Of a stretch of DNA of 51,552 bases, positions 23,277 through 32,800 are shown piece by piece (within the stretch, counting starts at the first letter, position 1; each line of letters opens with the position of its first letter). The stretch lies in NCBI GenBank assembly GCA_903902705.1, contig CAIUVX010000133.1, forward strand, positions 1 through 51,552, written 5' to 3'. The notes beneath the pieces were generated by a model. It was not told the origin of the DNA and ran no database searches. It worked only from the letters and a program-made list of their open reading frames with translations. The DNA is from an uncultured Methylococcales bacterium. Its GTDB lineage: Bacteria; Pseudomonadota; Gammaproteobacteria; Methylococcales; Methylomonadaceae. Made by a program: the position numbers and the translations under genes.

Positions 23277-25841
23277 ATGAACAATTATGAGCTATTGGGT
23301 GTGGGCTATGATGCTGACCAGCGTACTATTAAGCGAGCCTACGCAGCACTCATTAAACAATACCGCCCTGATTCTCACCCTCAAGAATTTGCGCGTATTC
23401 GTTCTGCTTATGAGGCATTGCTGGAACAATGTCGCTATCAAAGCTGGGAATCAAGCTCCGAGGTTTTGGAAACCTCAGAGGTTTGCAATTCGGAATCACT
23501 GGAACAGGAGGTACAAACCGAAGCGGGAGAGGGTGATTTTAATCGTCTAGTCGATAAACCAATTATTCAACTACTCGAAATTACGCCTAGTCTCGATGAT
23601 TCACAAACTGAACAGTTGGCGACTGCCAGTCCTTTGGAGGACTGGCAGTCGTATTCCAATCTTATTGATGTTAGTAACGATGAATCTAACCGCCTAGTTG
23701 ATAAACCCATTATTGAGCCGCAAGACCAACACGCGCCCAACGAAGATGATTTAGCTTGGATTCAAAAGCCACCGATTCATATCACCAGCTTAATCGAACA
23801 ATTAAACAGTTATAAGCAACCTGCGAATGAGCAAGCGGCGTTGGCTTGTTTTCAGTCTCACACAACTGACTTCAATACCATGAATATTGACCAACGCATG
23901 GACTATGAAGAAAAACTCTACGACAGCCTGATTTATGCTGACCGTCCTGCCCTGCTAGTGTTTGCTGCTGCCTGTGAGTATTTTGGTTGGACAAATAATG
24001 TATCGTGGATAAAAACAGCGCAAAGCAAATGGAGTAAACAGCATTTTGACGCGCTGCTGCAATTATCGGCATTGTATAGGCAAGTGTGTTCACGTTATAA
24101 CCCCTATTTTCAAGCTCAGCATGATGCTAAACCTGCGAGGTCTTCACGCGGGTTTCCGTGTTGGCTAACGAATCACTATCATCATAAATTGGCACAAACT
24201 CAACGCGAGGATTGGTTCATTACTTGCCAAACCGCTAATTTAACCGACTTACAGGCTTATTTTTCTGAAAAACCTCAGCGTTACCCCGTATATATTATCG
24301 ATATTTTAGTGGGCGTGGCAGTCAGTTATCCCATTTTTCTTGAAAATACTGAAGCTTCCGTATGGGCAGTATCGACACTGGCTATGCTCAGTGGCTTATT
24401 ATTGGCTTTACTGCTGTTTGCTTTGCGGGCGATGAATATTGACCTCCGCGCTCACTCAATATGGATAGTCGCTGCGTTCTCTGTCCTTTTGACAGTGACG
24501 CTTCCCACGGTTGGCATTGCTGTTTTTGGTGTGGTTATTTATGTTTGGCTACTGACAGTTTTTTATTCGTGGCTAATCAACTTAGAGACTATGATAGTTA
24601 AAATCATTGATCGAATCCAAAATAGGTTTTGTACGCCGCTACCTACCCAATCATCCATTAACCCTAAAAACCTACCCACTATGAACAAACAAATCTATCC
24701 ACTGTTAATTGCCCAGTTTTTATCCGCCTTTGCCGATAATGCCATTTTGTTCACCGTGATTGCTATCGTCATGCAAGCAGGGACACAGCCTAGTTGGTAT
24801 ATTCCTGCCTTGCAAGCTATGTTCTTAATTGCTTACGTTGTATTAGGACCTTGGGTTGGTGGTTTTGCCGATCATCATGCTAAATCTCATGTGTTAATTA
24901 TTGCCAACATCATAAAAGCTGTGGGTGCAGGCTTATTATTACTTAACGTAGAACCGTTGATTGCGTACTGTATTGTTGGTATCGGTGCAGCAATTTATAG
25001 CCCTGCAAAATACGGCATACTGCCAGAATTAGCAGGTCATGAAGCCTTATTAAGAGCCAATAGCTGGATTGAAGGATCAACTATTTTGGCGATTTTATTG
25101 GGCATGAAAATAGGCGCGATGGTTGCTGATTACTCCACTCATATTGCGTTGCTGATGACAATAGGCTTGTTCGTAGTCTCAGCACTGGCAACCCTGTCAC
25201 TCCCCGTGAAAGTCACTAAAAAAACCAGCACGGAAAACGCATTGGTTGAATTTGGTAAACAAATGGCATTATTTTTCACCACGCCGCGTTCACGTTTTTC
25301 GGTATTAGGCGGCTCATTATTCTGGGCAGCCGCAGCAAGTTTGCGCGTCATTTTGATTGTCTGGGCTCCGCTGGTTTTACTATCAAAAAATGCCAGTGAG
25401 ATTGCCGATTTAACGCTGTATTTAACCGTCGGTATTATTGCGGGTTCAATTGTTGTGCCGTATTTAATCCCGTTGGAACACCTACGCCGCGCTAGAATTC
25501 CTGCTTATCTCATGGCGATACTCATTGTCGGACTTAGTTTTACCACCAGTGTCATGCCTGCCCAAGCGGTGTTATTCGCCATCGGCATGATGGGTGGACT
25601 ATTTATCGTACCAATTAATGCGGTGTTACAAGAACAAGGACAACAAACCATCGGTAGCGGTAGCGCGGTAGCATTGCAAAACTTTTTTCAAAATTTAGCG
25701 ATGTTGTTAGCGGTTGGTACATATACTGTGTCAGCCGCACAACATATTGATCCCACGACAGCAATGATTTCCTTAGGCGGCTTGATGTTAGTCGCGACTT
25801 TTCTGGTGTCCTTATGTCTACCAAGCCAAGCAGAAAAATAG
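23277..25841 (+). CDS. J-domain membrane protein fused to LplT-like transporter
   Basis: One 854-residue frame joins two proteins. Residues 1-55 form a J-like domain (NNYELLGVGYDADQRTIKRA, then KQYRPDSHPQEFARIRSAYEALL); the usual HPD reads RPD, as in HscC-partner J proteins. Residues 60-335 are low-complexity then helical, and about 337-445 contain four membrane helices. From Met469 (base 24681) the sequence is an MFS transporter of the LplT type (LLIAQFLSAFADNAILFTVIAIVM, GWVGG-like FADHH, IYSPAKYGILPEL), 386 residues, near the E. coli LplT length. LplT imports lysophospholipids across the inner membrane. Base 24681 has no ribosome site, so fusion is favoured over a second start. It overlaps nothing, and its stop is 5 bases from the convergent DUF1566 gene. 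Confidence 0.85.
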   Translation: MNNYELLGVGYDADQRTIKRAYAALIKQYRPDSHPQEFARIRSAYEALLEQCRYQSWESSSEVLETSEVCNSESLEQEVQTEAGEGDFNRLVDKPIIQLLEITPSLDDSQTEQLATASPLEDWQSYSNLIDVSNDESNRLVDKPIIEPQDQHAPNEDDLAWIQKPPIHITSLIEQLNSYKQPANEQAALACFQSHTTDFNTMNIDQRMDYEEKLYDSLIYADRPALLVFAAACEYFGWTNNVSWIKTAQSKWSKQHFDALLQLSALYRQVCSRYNPYFQAQHDAKPARSSRGFPCWLTNHYHHKLAQTQREDWFITCQTANLTDLQAYFSEKPQRYPVYIIDILVGVAVSYPIFLENTEASVWAVSTLAMLSGLLLALLLFALRAMNIDLRAHSIWIVAAFSVLLTVTLPTVGIAVFGVVIYVWLLTVFYSWLINLETMIVKIIDRIQNRFCTPLPTQSSINPKNLPTMNKQIYPLLIAQFLSAFADNAILFTVIAIVMQAGTQPSWYIPALQAMFLIAYVVLGPWVGGFADHHAKSHVLIIANIIKAVGAGLLLLNVEPLIAYCIVGIGAAIYSPAKYGILPELAGHEALLRANSWIEGSTILAILLGMKIGAMVADYSTHIALLMTIGLFVVSALATLSLPVKVTKKTSTENALVEFGKQMALFFTTPRSRFSVLGGSLFWAAAASLRVILIVWAPLVLLSKNASEIADLTLYLTVGIIAGSIVVPYLIPLEHLRRARIPAYLMAILIVGLSFTTSVMPAQAVLFAIGMMGGLFIVPINAVLQEQGQQTIGSGSAVALQNFFQNLAMLLAVGTYTVSAAQHIDPTTAMISLGGLMLVATFLVSLCLPSQAEK
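23460..23484. repeat. in-frame palindrome inside the J-domain gene (GAGGTTT family)
   Basis: GAGGTTT, AAACCTC and GAGGTTT alternate with 3- and 1-base spacers, forming two overlapping hairpins. It encodes part of the disordered linker (EVLETSEVC). It is one of three palindromes inserted in frame in this gene. Confidence 0.7.
23541..23717 (+). repeat. internal duplication of the NRLVDKPII linker motif
   Basis: The coding stretch for NRLVDKPII begins at 23541 and again at 23688, a period of 147 bases (49 codons). The DNA copies differ at several third positions, so the duplication is not recent. The 30-base palindrome 23621-23650 lies between the copies. Confidence 0.7.
23621..23650. repeat. 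in-frame palindrome, same family as 5216-5242
   Basis: GACTGCCAGTCCT (23621-23633) and AGGACTGGCAGTC (23638-23650) are perfect 13-bp arms around TTGG. The arms match the intergenic element upstream of rtcB except for one or two bases. Inside the J-domain gene it encodes part of TASPLEDWQSY without breaking the frame. Confidence 0.85.
24129..24155. repeat. in-frame palindrome (AAACCTGCGAGGT family)
   Basis: AAACC(T)GCG (24129-24136) and CGCGGGTTT (24147-24155) pair around AGGTCTTCA. CTGCGAGGT is shared with the hinT/rtcR intergenic palindrome at 2724-2732. It encodes the KPARSSRGF stretch of the J-domain protein. Confidence 0.65.
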
Positions 25842-25846
25842 ATTAT

Positions 25847-26758
25847 TTAATCGCGTACCAATCGAATGTAGTAGTAACTGGTTTTTCCGTACCAATACGC
25901 GCTGCCGCCATAAAAATAAACTGCCCACGCTGACTCAACTGGTGAGTAAGATTGAGTACTGCGTCTAAAATAGGCTGATGAACCCGCTGACTGATTGGCA
26001 TTGACAACCGATGAGCAAGACCAAAATAACGATAGTGGCGTAGCAGGAAACATAGCGTGATTGATAGCGGGTTTTTTGTTACGCTCAACGATGGATTTTA
26101 GTTCGTCAATAGTAGGTACGCGCCAGTCTTGATAACCTGCAAATCCACCTGATTGATTGAATTTATCGGTGGCATCGATGGCTTCTTGCCAAGTGTAGCG
26201 TTTGGCTTCGCTGATGTTATTTTTACCATTCCATGTTTGCCCCAGTGCAAAACGCATCCAATGCAAACTTGTTTGAGTATCTACCACAGTACCATCACCT
26301 TGATCTGAATAGCGATTGGCAATCAGTTTATTGATGACAATAGTTTTTGTGTGCTGATGCGTTGTTTGGGTGTTTATCAGCGGTGCGGGACTGACAGGAG
26401 TTGGCAACGGTTGCGGATTAATAACTGGCGGCTTCGGACGTGGAAATTTATCGGTTAGTCCTAATACCACCACCCAACTGCCCACTGCCCATTTTGCCGC
26501 GTGTAAATCGAGTCCGTAATCTTGGTGTAATTGTTTGGTTAAGCGGGCAGCGACTACTTCATAAGGTAGATGCTTATTGTTTTGCAGAGCATCAATCACA
26601 CCTTCTCTCGCTGCTTGGATACACAAAAAAACTTCCCGTTTGTATTGTCCTTGCGTGTAGTCTTTGAGTAGTGCTTCTAAACGTCGTATATCTTTAGTCA
26701 CATCAATACCGTAATCACAGATTAATTGGAATAGGTGTTGTCGTGCTTGATTGTTCAT
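25847..26758 (-). CDS. DUF1566 (Lcl-type) domain protein, paralogue 1
   Basis: The 303-residue protein has a helical N-terminal domain (about 1-110) with QARQHLFQLICDYG, D-RRLEALLKDY and KREVFLCIQAAREGV, then a proline-rich linker (about 108-130) and a C-terminal DUF1566 domain: GDGTVVDTQTSLHWMRFALGQ, YTWQEAID, GYQDWRVPTIDELKSIV, LFWSCSSV and a tyrosine/serine-rich tail ending YYYIRLVR. DUF1566 folds are C-type-lectin-like and occur in binding proteins. It is 38% or more alike in layout to the 26859 gene, with the same N-terminal domain, hence a tandem duplication. There is no signal peptide. It is convergent with the HscC/J-LplT operon. Confidence 0.85.
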   Translation of the reverse strand: MNNQARQHLFQLICDYGIDVTKDIRRLEALLKDYTQGQYKREVFLCIQAAREGVIDALQNNKHLPYEVVAARLTKQLHQDYGLDLHAAKWAVGSWVVVLGLTDKFPRPKPPVINPQPLPTPVSPAPLINTQTTHQHTKTIVINKLIANRYSDQGDGTVVDTQTSLHWMRFALGQTWNGKNNISEAKRYTWQEAIDATDKFNQSGGFAGYQDWRVPTIDELKSIVERNKKPAINHAMFPATPLSLFWSCSSVVNANQSAGSSAYFRRSTQSYSPVESAWAVYFYGGSAYWYGKTSYYYIRLVRD

Positions 26759-26858
26759 GATAAATAATTACTTAGGTTGCAAGCGATGTTTAAGAGATTA
26801 TAGCGAAGTTCACCCCATATAAAATCAACTGAACACTGCTTATTTGTTATTTCACACA

Positions 26859-27809
26859 TTAGCGAACAAGGCGGGTGTATTTCTCGTCACTGATGAGCGA
26901 GGTACTAGAGGCGTAGTAGGCATTAAAACGATTAAAATTGACGGTACAAAAGCGTTTTTCTGTCGAGCCTGTGAAGTCAAGACTCGTGCTTTCTGTCGTA
27001 GTCCAAAACCTACCATCGGGGTTATTTGGAAATACCTTTGTATCGATGACTTGAGAACTAGAGCCTCGAATACTACTTAACTCTTCCCACGTTGGAATAC
27101 GCCAGTTTGAATATCCGCAGTTAAGCGTTCGATTATTGTTCAATTGCTTAACAGCATCCAAAGCGTCTTTTAGGCTGCATTCAATGGCTCTGCCTTCACA
27201 GGTTTTGCCATTCCAATACTGTCCTAGTGCAAAGCGCGTCCATTGTAAGCCTGTTCGACTATCAGTCACTGTGCCATCACCATTATTGGTGTAGTGTTGA
27301 TGCCAGCCAACTAATTTTTTAAACCAACTGACACTGTCTTCAATAATCAAACTAAGTTCATCATCGTCCGAAGAGTTCGGATGTGGTCTCATAAAACGGC
27401 TTATTTGCGAGGGATCATCTATGGGGGTAGTAGGTGGTGTTTGTGGCGGTAGTTTTTCCGCCACAGGTTGGGGTCTGATGATTCTTCTTCTAGGAAATCT
27501 ATTACTTAATCCCAGTGCGGCAAGCCACGTTTCTACCGTCCAATAGGCGGCTTGTTGATCAAATCCACAATCCTCTTGTAGTTTGTTAGCAAGGCGAGCC
27601 GATAGGGCATCTAAGGGTAAATGTTGGTTATTTTGTAAATCAGCAACGATGCCTTCGCGGGCGGCGTGTACGCATAAAAATATTTCGCGCTTAAATTGCC
27701 CTTGTGCGTAGTCTTTAAACAGTGCGTTAAGTCTTTGCGGATTGTTAGCGATATCCACGCCATAATCACGAATTATTAGGAGCAAGAGTTGTCTGGCTTG
27801 GTCGTTCAT
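26859..27809 (-). CDS. DUF1566 (Lcl-type) domain protein, paralogue 2
   Basis: The 316-residue tandem paralogue of the 25847 gene has the same N-terminal helical domain (NDQARQLLLLIIRDYGVD, NPQRLNALFKDY, FKREIFLCVHAAREGI), a longer basic/proline linker (RRRIIRPQPVAEKLPPQTPP) and a DUF1566 domain with GDGTVTDSRTGLQWTRFALGQYW, CGYSNWRIPTWEELSSI, GRFWTTTES and the ending YTRLVR. The two cysteines CEGRAIEC are only in this copy. The gap between the paralogues is 100 bases with no obvious promoter, so they may be co-transcribed from upstream of 27809. Function unknown. Confidence 0.85.
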   Translation of the reverse strand: MNDQARQLLLLIIRDYGVDIANNPQRLNALFKDYAQGQFKREIFLCVHAAREGIVADLQNNQHLPLDALSARLANKLQEDCGFDQQAAYWTVETWLAALGLSNRFPRRRIIRPQPVAEKLPPQTPPTTPIDDPSQISRFMRPHPNSSDDDELSLIIEDSVSWFKKLVGWHQHYTNNGDGTVTDSRTGLQWTRFALGQYWNGKTCEGRAIECSLKDALDAVKQLNNNRTLNCGYSNWRIPTWEELSSIRGSSSQVIDTKVFPNNPDGRFWTTTESTSLDFTGSTEKRFCTVNFNRFNAYYASSTSLISDEKYTRLVR

Positions 27810-27870
27810 ATCCGTGAATGAATGTTTAAATATAGTTTAAACAAGGATTATAGTTAAAATGACAGGCATA

Positions 27871-27896
27871 AAAAAGGGCTATCGTCGATAGCCCTT
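27871..27896 (-). terminator. rho-independent terminator of the gltX-tRNA operon
   Basis: On the minus strand the hairpin AAGGGCTAT-CGACG-ATAGCCCTT is followed by a run of Ts. It lies just downstream of the second tRNA-Glu. This is the clearest intrinsic terminator in the window. Confidence 0.9.
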
Positions 27897-27903
27897 CATT
27901 TAT

Positions 27904-27979
27904 TGGCGTCCCCAAGGGGGTTCGAACCCCTGTTACCGCCGTGAAAGGGCAGTGTCCTAGGCCGCTAGACGATGGGGAC
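27904..27979 (-). tRNA. tRNA-Glu (anticodon TTC), copy 1
   Basis: Cloverleaf on the minus strand: acceptor GTCCCCA/TGGGGAC, anticodon stem CTGCC/GGCGG with one G-C to C-C imperfection allowed by wobble, loop CTTTCAC (anticodon TTC), T loop GGGTTCGAACCCC, and an encoded CCA. Over its 76 bases it is identical to the copy at 28058-28133. Confidence 0.96.
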
Positions 27980-28057
27980 TAAAACTGGTTTAGTCAGGCC
28001 GAGTAGTCAATAATAACTACTGCTGAAAAAATACTGCTGTGCCACTTGTAAAATAGT

Positions 28058-28133
28058 TGGCGTCCCCAAGGGGGTTCGAACCCCTGTTACCGCCGTGAAA
28101 GGGCAGTGTCCTAGGCCGCTAGACGATGGGGAC
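28058..28133 (-). tRNA. tRNA-Glu (anticodon TTC), copy 2
   Basis: The same 76-base sequence as the 27904 copy, with CCA encoded and anticodon TTC. The flanks differ except for a short CTAAAACT next to the 5' end of each tRNA, as expected from an older local duplication. Confidence 0.96.
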
Positions 28134-28162
28134 CTAAAACTATTTAATCGATTTTTACTTTT

Positions 28163-28238
28163 TGGTGGAGCCAAGCGGAATCGAACCGCTGACCTCAACA
28201 CTGCCAGTGTTGCGCTCTACCAATTGAGCTATGGCCCC
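28163..28238 (-). tRNA. tRNA-Ala (anticodon GGC)
   Basis: Minus-strand cloverleaf: acceptor GGGGCCA with TGGCTCC (one G-U pair), anticodon stem CAACA/TGTTG with loop CTGGCAG (anticodon GGC), T arm with GGTTCGATTCC, and an encoded CCA. It lies between gltX and the tRNA-Glu pair, in the gltX transcript direction. Confidence 0.96.
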
Positions 28239-28285
28239 GCTGTAAAGAACGGGCATTCTACAGGTTTTACTGATTATGTCCACTG

Positions 28286-29692
28286 TTAATTTATGCTTTT
28301 GATGTATTCAATCGCTTTTTGTAGGCGATTTAGGGTTTTTTCTTTACCGAGTAGCGATAAGGTAATATCAATAGCGGGAGAGACTGCTGAGCCACACACT
28401 GCGACTCTTAAGGGCTGCGCTACTTTTCCTAAACCCAATTCCAAGGTTTCAGCAACATTTTGTACAATGTGATGCAAAATTTCACCATTCCAATAAGTAA
28501 CCGCTGAAAACTCTTCATGCAAGCGTGTTAAAACCGCAACTGAATCCTGAGTAAAATTCTTTTTCGCCGCTTTTTCATCATAAGTATCAAAATCTTTATA
28601 GAAATAAACACTCGCTGCCGCCATATCAACTAAAGTTTTACAACGTTCACGTTGTGCTTTAACCACATCGACCAAATCAGCACCTTCGGTCGGATCAATA
28701 CCTAACTGTCCAATATGCCAGCTTAAATGCCGTGCGACGTGCGCAGGATCGCTGTGCATAATGTAATGATGATTCAGCCATAACAGCTTTTCCATATTAA
28801 ACGTGGACGCTGAACCGTTCACATTTTCCAGATCAAAAAATTCAATCATTTCATCAATAGAAAAAATCTCTTGATCGCCATGAGACCAACCCAAGCGCAC
28901 CAGATAATTTAATAAAGCTTCAGGTAAATAACCATCATCCCGAAACTGCATCACACTGACCGCGCCATGACGTTTAGATAATCTAGCCCCATCCGACCCT
29001 AAAATCATCGGTAAATGCGCGTATTTAGGTAGTTTTGCACTCAATGCGTTGAGAATATTCATTTGCCGAGGCGTGTTATTAATATGATCGTCGCCACGAA
29101 TAACGTGTGTGACCTGCATATCCATATCATCAACCACCACCGTGAGGTTATAAGTCGGCGTACCGTCACCTCTGGCAATAATCAAATCATCCAATTCTTT
29201 GTTAGCGACCACAATTTCGCCTTTGACCAAATCAGGAATGCTAACCACACCATCGACTGGATTTTTAAAACGAATCACCCGTTCCCGCGAATCCTCCGCA
29301 TCGACAGGCAAGTCCCGACATTTACCGTTATAACGTGGCTTTTCCTTGTTCGCCATTTGCTCAGTACGCAAGGTTTCCAGTTCCTCTTTGCTGCAATAGC
29401 AATAATAAGCGTCACCTTGATCTAGCAACTGCTGAATAATTTCCTTGTAACGGTCAAAGCGGTGAGTTTGATAAAAAGGACCTTGGTCATATTCCAATCC
29501 CAACCACGTCATGCCTTGTAAAATAGCATCAACAGATTCTTGTGTGGAGCGTTCTAAATCGGTATCTTCAATGCGTAAAATAAATTGACCGCCATGTTTA
29601 CGCGCATAAAGCCAAGAAAAAAGGGCAGTACGCGCACCACCGACGTGGAGATAACCTGTAGGACTGGGAGCAAAACGTGTTGTTATAGTCAT
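28286..29692 (-). CDS. gltX: glutamyl-tRNA synthetase
   Basis: GltX charges tRNA-Glu with glutamate and so provides the substrate for protein and tetrapyrrole synthesis. The 468-residue class I synthetase has the HIGH-type signature [16 protein letters not shown] at the start, [13 protein letters not shown], the [14 protein letters not shown] region and a KMSKS-type loop [11 protein letters not shown] near residue 240. I chose the ATG at 29692, which begins [11 protein letters not shown]; the frame is open further upstream without similarity. It leads an operon-like cluster with tRNA-Ala and two tRNA-Glu genes, its own substrate tRNA. Confidence 0.97.
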   Translation of the reverse strand: MTITTRFAPSPTGYLHVGGARTALFSWLYARKHGGQFILRIEDTDLERSTQESVDAILQGMTWLGLEYDQGPFYQTHRFDRYKEIIQQLLDQGDAYYCYCSKEELETLRTEQMANKEKPRYNGKCRDLPVDAEDSRERVIRFKNPVDGVVSIPDLVKGEIVVANKELDDLIIARGDGTPTYNLTVVVDDMDMQVTHVIRGDDHINNTPRQMNILNALSAKLPKYAHLPMILGSDGARLSKRHGAVSVMQFRDDGYLPEALLNYLVRLGWSHGDQEIFSIDEMIEFFDLENVNGSASTFNMEKLLWLNHHYIMHSDPAHVARHLSWHIGQLGIDPTEGADLVDVVKAQRERCKTLVDMAAASVYFYKDFDTYDEKAAKKNFTQDSVAVLTRLHEEFSAVTYWNGEILHHIVQNVAETLELGLGKVAQPLRVAVCGSAVSPAIDITLSLLGKEKTLNRLQKAIEYIKSIN

Positions 29693-29825
29693 GAGTGGAG
29701 TCGTTAAAAAGTGAATTACGATGAACAAGTGCAGATTTTACCATTATTTAGCATTGTCTAGTTATTCACTGCAATAATCTTCATGCTACCATTCGCCACA
29801 CTTAGCTCCCGCCTGATAAACCACC

Positions 29826-32800
29826 ATGCCACTATTCAATAAAAAAGTCATTCAGCAAAATCTCACTATTCAAGACATTCCAGCCGCGCATTTAACTATT
29901 CTGCAAAACTGGCAAACACGCATTGCTAACCGTGATTTAGAAACCCAAAGCGAAGTCGCACTACAAGGCGTGTTTATGCAGTCCATCATGGTGGATGTTT
30001 TAGGCTATAAACAATACGGTGAACAAACTTACAACATTGCCAAAGAATACCCCATTGCACGCGGCGCGGTGGATTTAGCTCTAGGACAATTCACAGCCGA
30101 TAAACACGACGACCAATTACACGCCGTGCTAGAACTCAAAGGCGCGAAAACTAAAAATCTCGATGCCATCATGAGTGGGCGATTTAAAACCCCCGTGCAG
30201 CAAGCGTGGGATTATGCGCGGGATGCAAAAGGTTGCCAGTGGATTTTAGTGTCCAATTATGTCGAACTGCGCTTGTATGCCATCGGTGAAACCTCGTTAA
30301 TTTACGAACAATTTGAGTTAGCCAAACTCACCAATCCTGAGGAGTACACAAGATTTATCTTGTGTCTACACGCCGACAACCTCCTAACAGGCAATACCAA
30401 AAACCTACTAGAACAAAGTCATCAAGCCGACAAAGACATTACCGCGCGTTTTTATGCCGATTACAAAGCCGTGCGTGAAACCGTCATCACCCGCTTAATT
30501 GAAGACAATCCAGACATCCAACCGCTGGAACTTATCGCCCCCGCGCAAAAATTACTCGACCGCATTTTGTTTATCGCCTTTTCTGAAGATAGAGGCTTGA
30601 TTCCCCATCACAGCATTGAACAAGCCTATAAACACGTTGATATTTACAATCCAAAGCCTGTGTATCACAACTTCAAAGGCTTGTTTAACGCCATCAACAA
30701 AGGCAGTATTTTATTAAAAGTCCCTGCCTATAACGGCGGCTTATTCGCGCCTGATAAATTATTCGACAAACTCAATGTCGCCGATGAACTGTGCAACGGC
30801 TTTTTAGAACTGGCGAAATACGATTTTAACTCTGAAATTTCCGTCACCGTATTAGGGCATATTTTTGAACAATCCATTGCCGATTTAGAAGACATCACCG
30901 CACAAATCCAACGCGGCGACAACTTACAAAAAACCGTTAAAGCCACCTCGGTGACAGGTAAACGCAAACAACACGGCGTGGTTTATACCCCCGACCACAT
31001 CACCGCGTTCATCGTCGAACACACCTTAGGCGAACATTTACAGCAACGGCTCAGCGAGTGTTTAAGCGAATTCGGCACAGTCAAAGACGACGGCAGTATT
31101 TCATGGAACAAAGGCAAACAAACCGAATTAAAATTTTGGGATGCGTGGCAAGCGACGTTAAAAACCATCAAAGTCGTTGATCCTGCCTGTGGTTCTGGCG
31201 CGTTTTTGGTTGCCGCGTTTGATGTGTTACACGCCGAATATCAACGCATTAATGACAAAATCGCCGACATCACAGGACAAGCGGGCATATTCGATTTAAA
31301 CAAAGAAATTTTAAATCGCAATCTCAGCGGCGTGGATGTGAATCCTGAATCGATTGAAATCACTAAATTATCGTTGTGGTTAAAAACCGCCGAACGTGGC
31401 AAAAAACTCGCCACCATCGACCAACATTTACAAGTCGGCAACAGCCTTGGTTTTGCCACGCCTGTCTCTGAGGGCGGATTTTGTTGGCAAAACCAGTTTG
31501 CTAAAATCATGCAGTCGGGTGGTTTTGATGTCGTGCTGGGGAATCCGCCTTATGTGCGCATGGAATTATTGAAAGAGATTAAGCCGTGGCTACAAGAACA
31601 TTATAAGGTGGTTTCAGACCGCGCCGACCTGTACGCTTATTTTTTCGAGCTGGGTTTAAAACTGCTCAAACCCAATGGAATGCTGGGCTTTATCAGTTCT
31701 GCAACGTTTTTTAAAACAGGCTCAGGCGAACCGCTACGCCGTTATTTACAAACCCACGCAACGCTGAAAAAAGTCGTGGATTTTGGTGATTTGCAGGTTT
31801 TTGAAGGTGTGACCACTTATCCCGCGATTTTGATTTTTCAAAATGCTTTGCCGAAAGATGACAGCGAAATTCATACACTGGTGTTAAAAAATGAATTGCC
31901 AAAAAAGTTAAGCGAAACCTTTGCCGCTCAACATGGCGTGATGGCTCACGCGCAATTGCGGGCTGACAGTTGGCAATTGGAAGATGCGCGGCTTGCTCAA
32001 CTGCGCGACAAACTCACGCAGGGTTATCCAACGCTGAAAGACGTTTCTGGTTCGCCTTATCGGGGGATAGTAACAGGGTTTAATGAAGCCTTTGTTATTG
32101 ATCGCGCCACCAAAGACAAACTGATACAACAAGACCCGAAGTCTGCTGAATTGTTAAAACCGTTTTTGGAAGGCAAAGATTTAAAAAAATGGCACGTTGC
32201 GCCGCGTGATTTGTGGTTGATTTTTATTCCTTGGCATTTTCCATTACATAAAGATTTATCAATTAAAAGTGCCTCTGAAAAAGCAGAGCTAAAATTTGAA
32301 AAACAATATCCCGCTATTTATCAACATTTAACGCAATTCAAAAATGAGTTATCAGCAAGAAATAAAACTGAAACAGGAATTCGTTATGAGTGGTATGCAC
32401 TGCAAAGATACGCATCGACTTATTATGAAGAATTTGAAAAGTCCAAAATTATTTACCCTGTCATTTCTCAAGGTGCGAAATTTTCAGTTGAAAACACGAA
32501 GGCGTTTTCTAATGACAAAACATTTATTCTTAATTCAGTGGATAAATTTTGTTTAGGTGTGCTTAATTCAAAAGTGATTTGGTTTATCGTCAGTGCAACG
32601 TTTTCATCTTTGCGCGGGGGCGTTTGGCGTTTTGAATTACGCGGTCAAGACATGGAAAAATTACCCATTCCACCCGCAAATAATCAACACCCGATTACAA
32701 TTGAAAATCACGCAAGGATGGAAAAAATCGGCAATCTCGCCGAACAATGCCAAACCTTAGCCGAACAACGCTACACGCTAGAAACCAACATCCGCCGCCG

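Noticed and set aside
23460-24155. Palindrome clusters as a CRISPR array
   Set aside because: The copies are few, of different families, unevenly spaced and inside a coding frame; no cas genes are near. No CRISPR array is present in the window.
25847-27809. DUF1566 pair as a diversity-generating retroelement target
   Set aside because: DUF1566 domains are known targets, but I found no reverse transcriptase, template repeat or accessory gene nearby.
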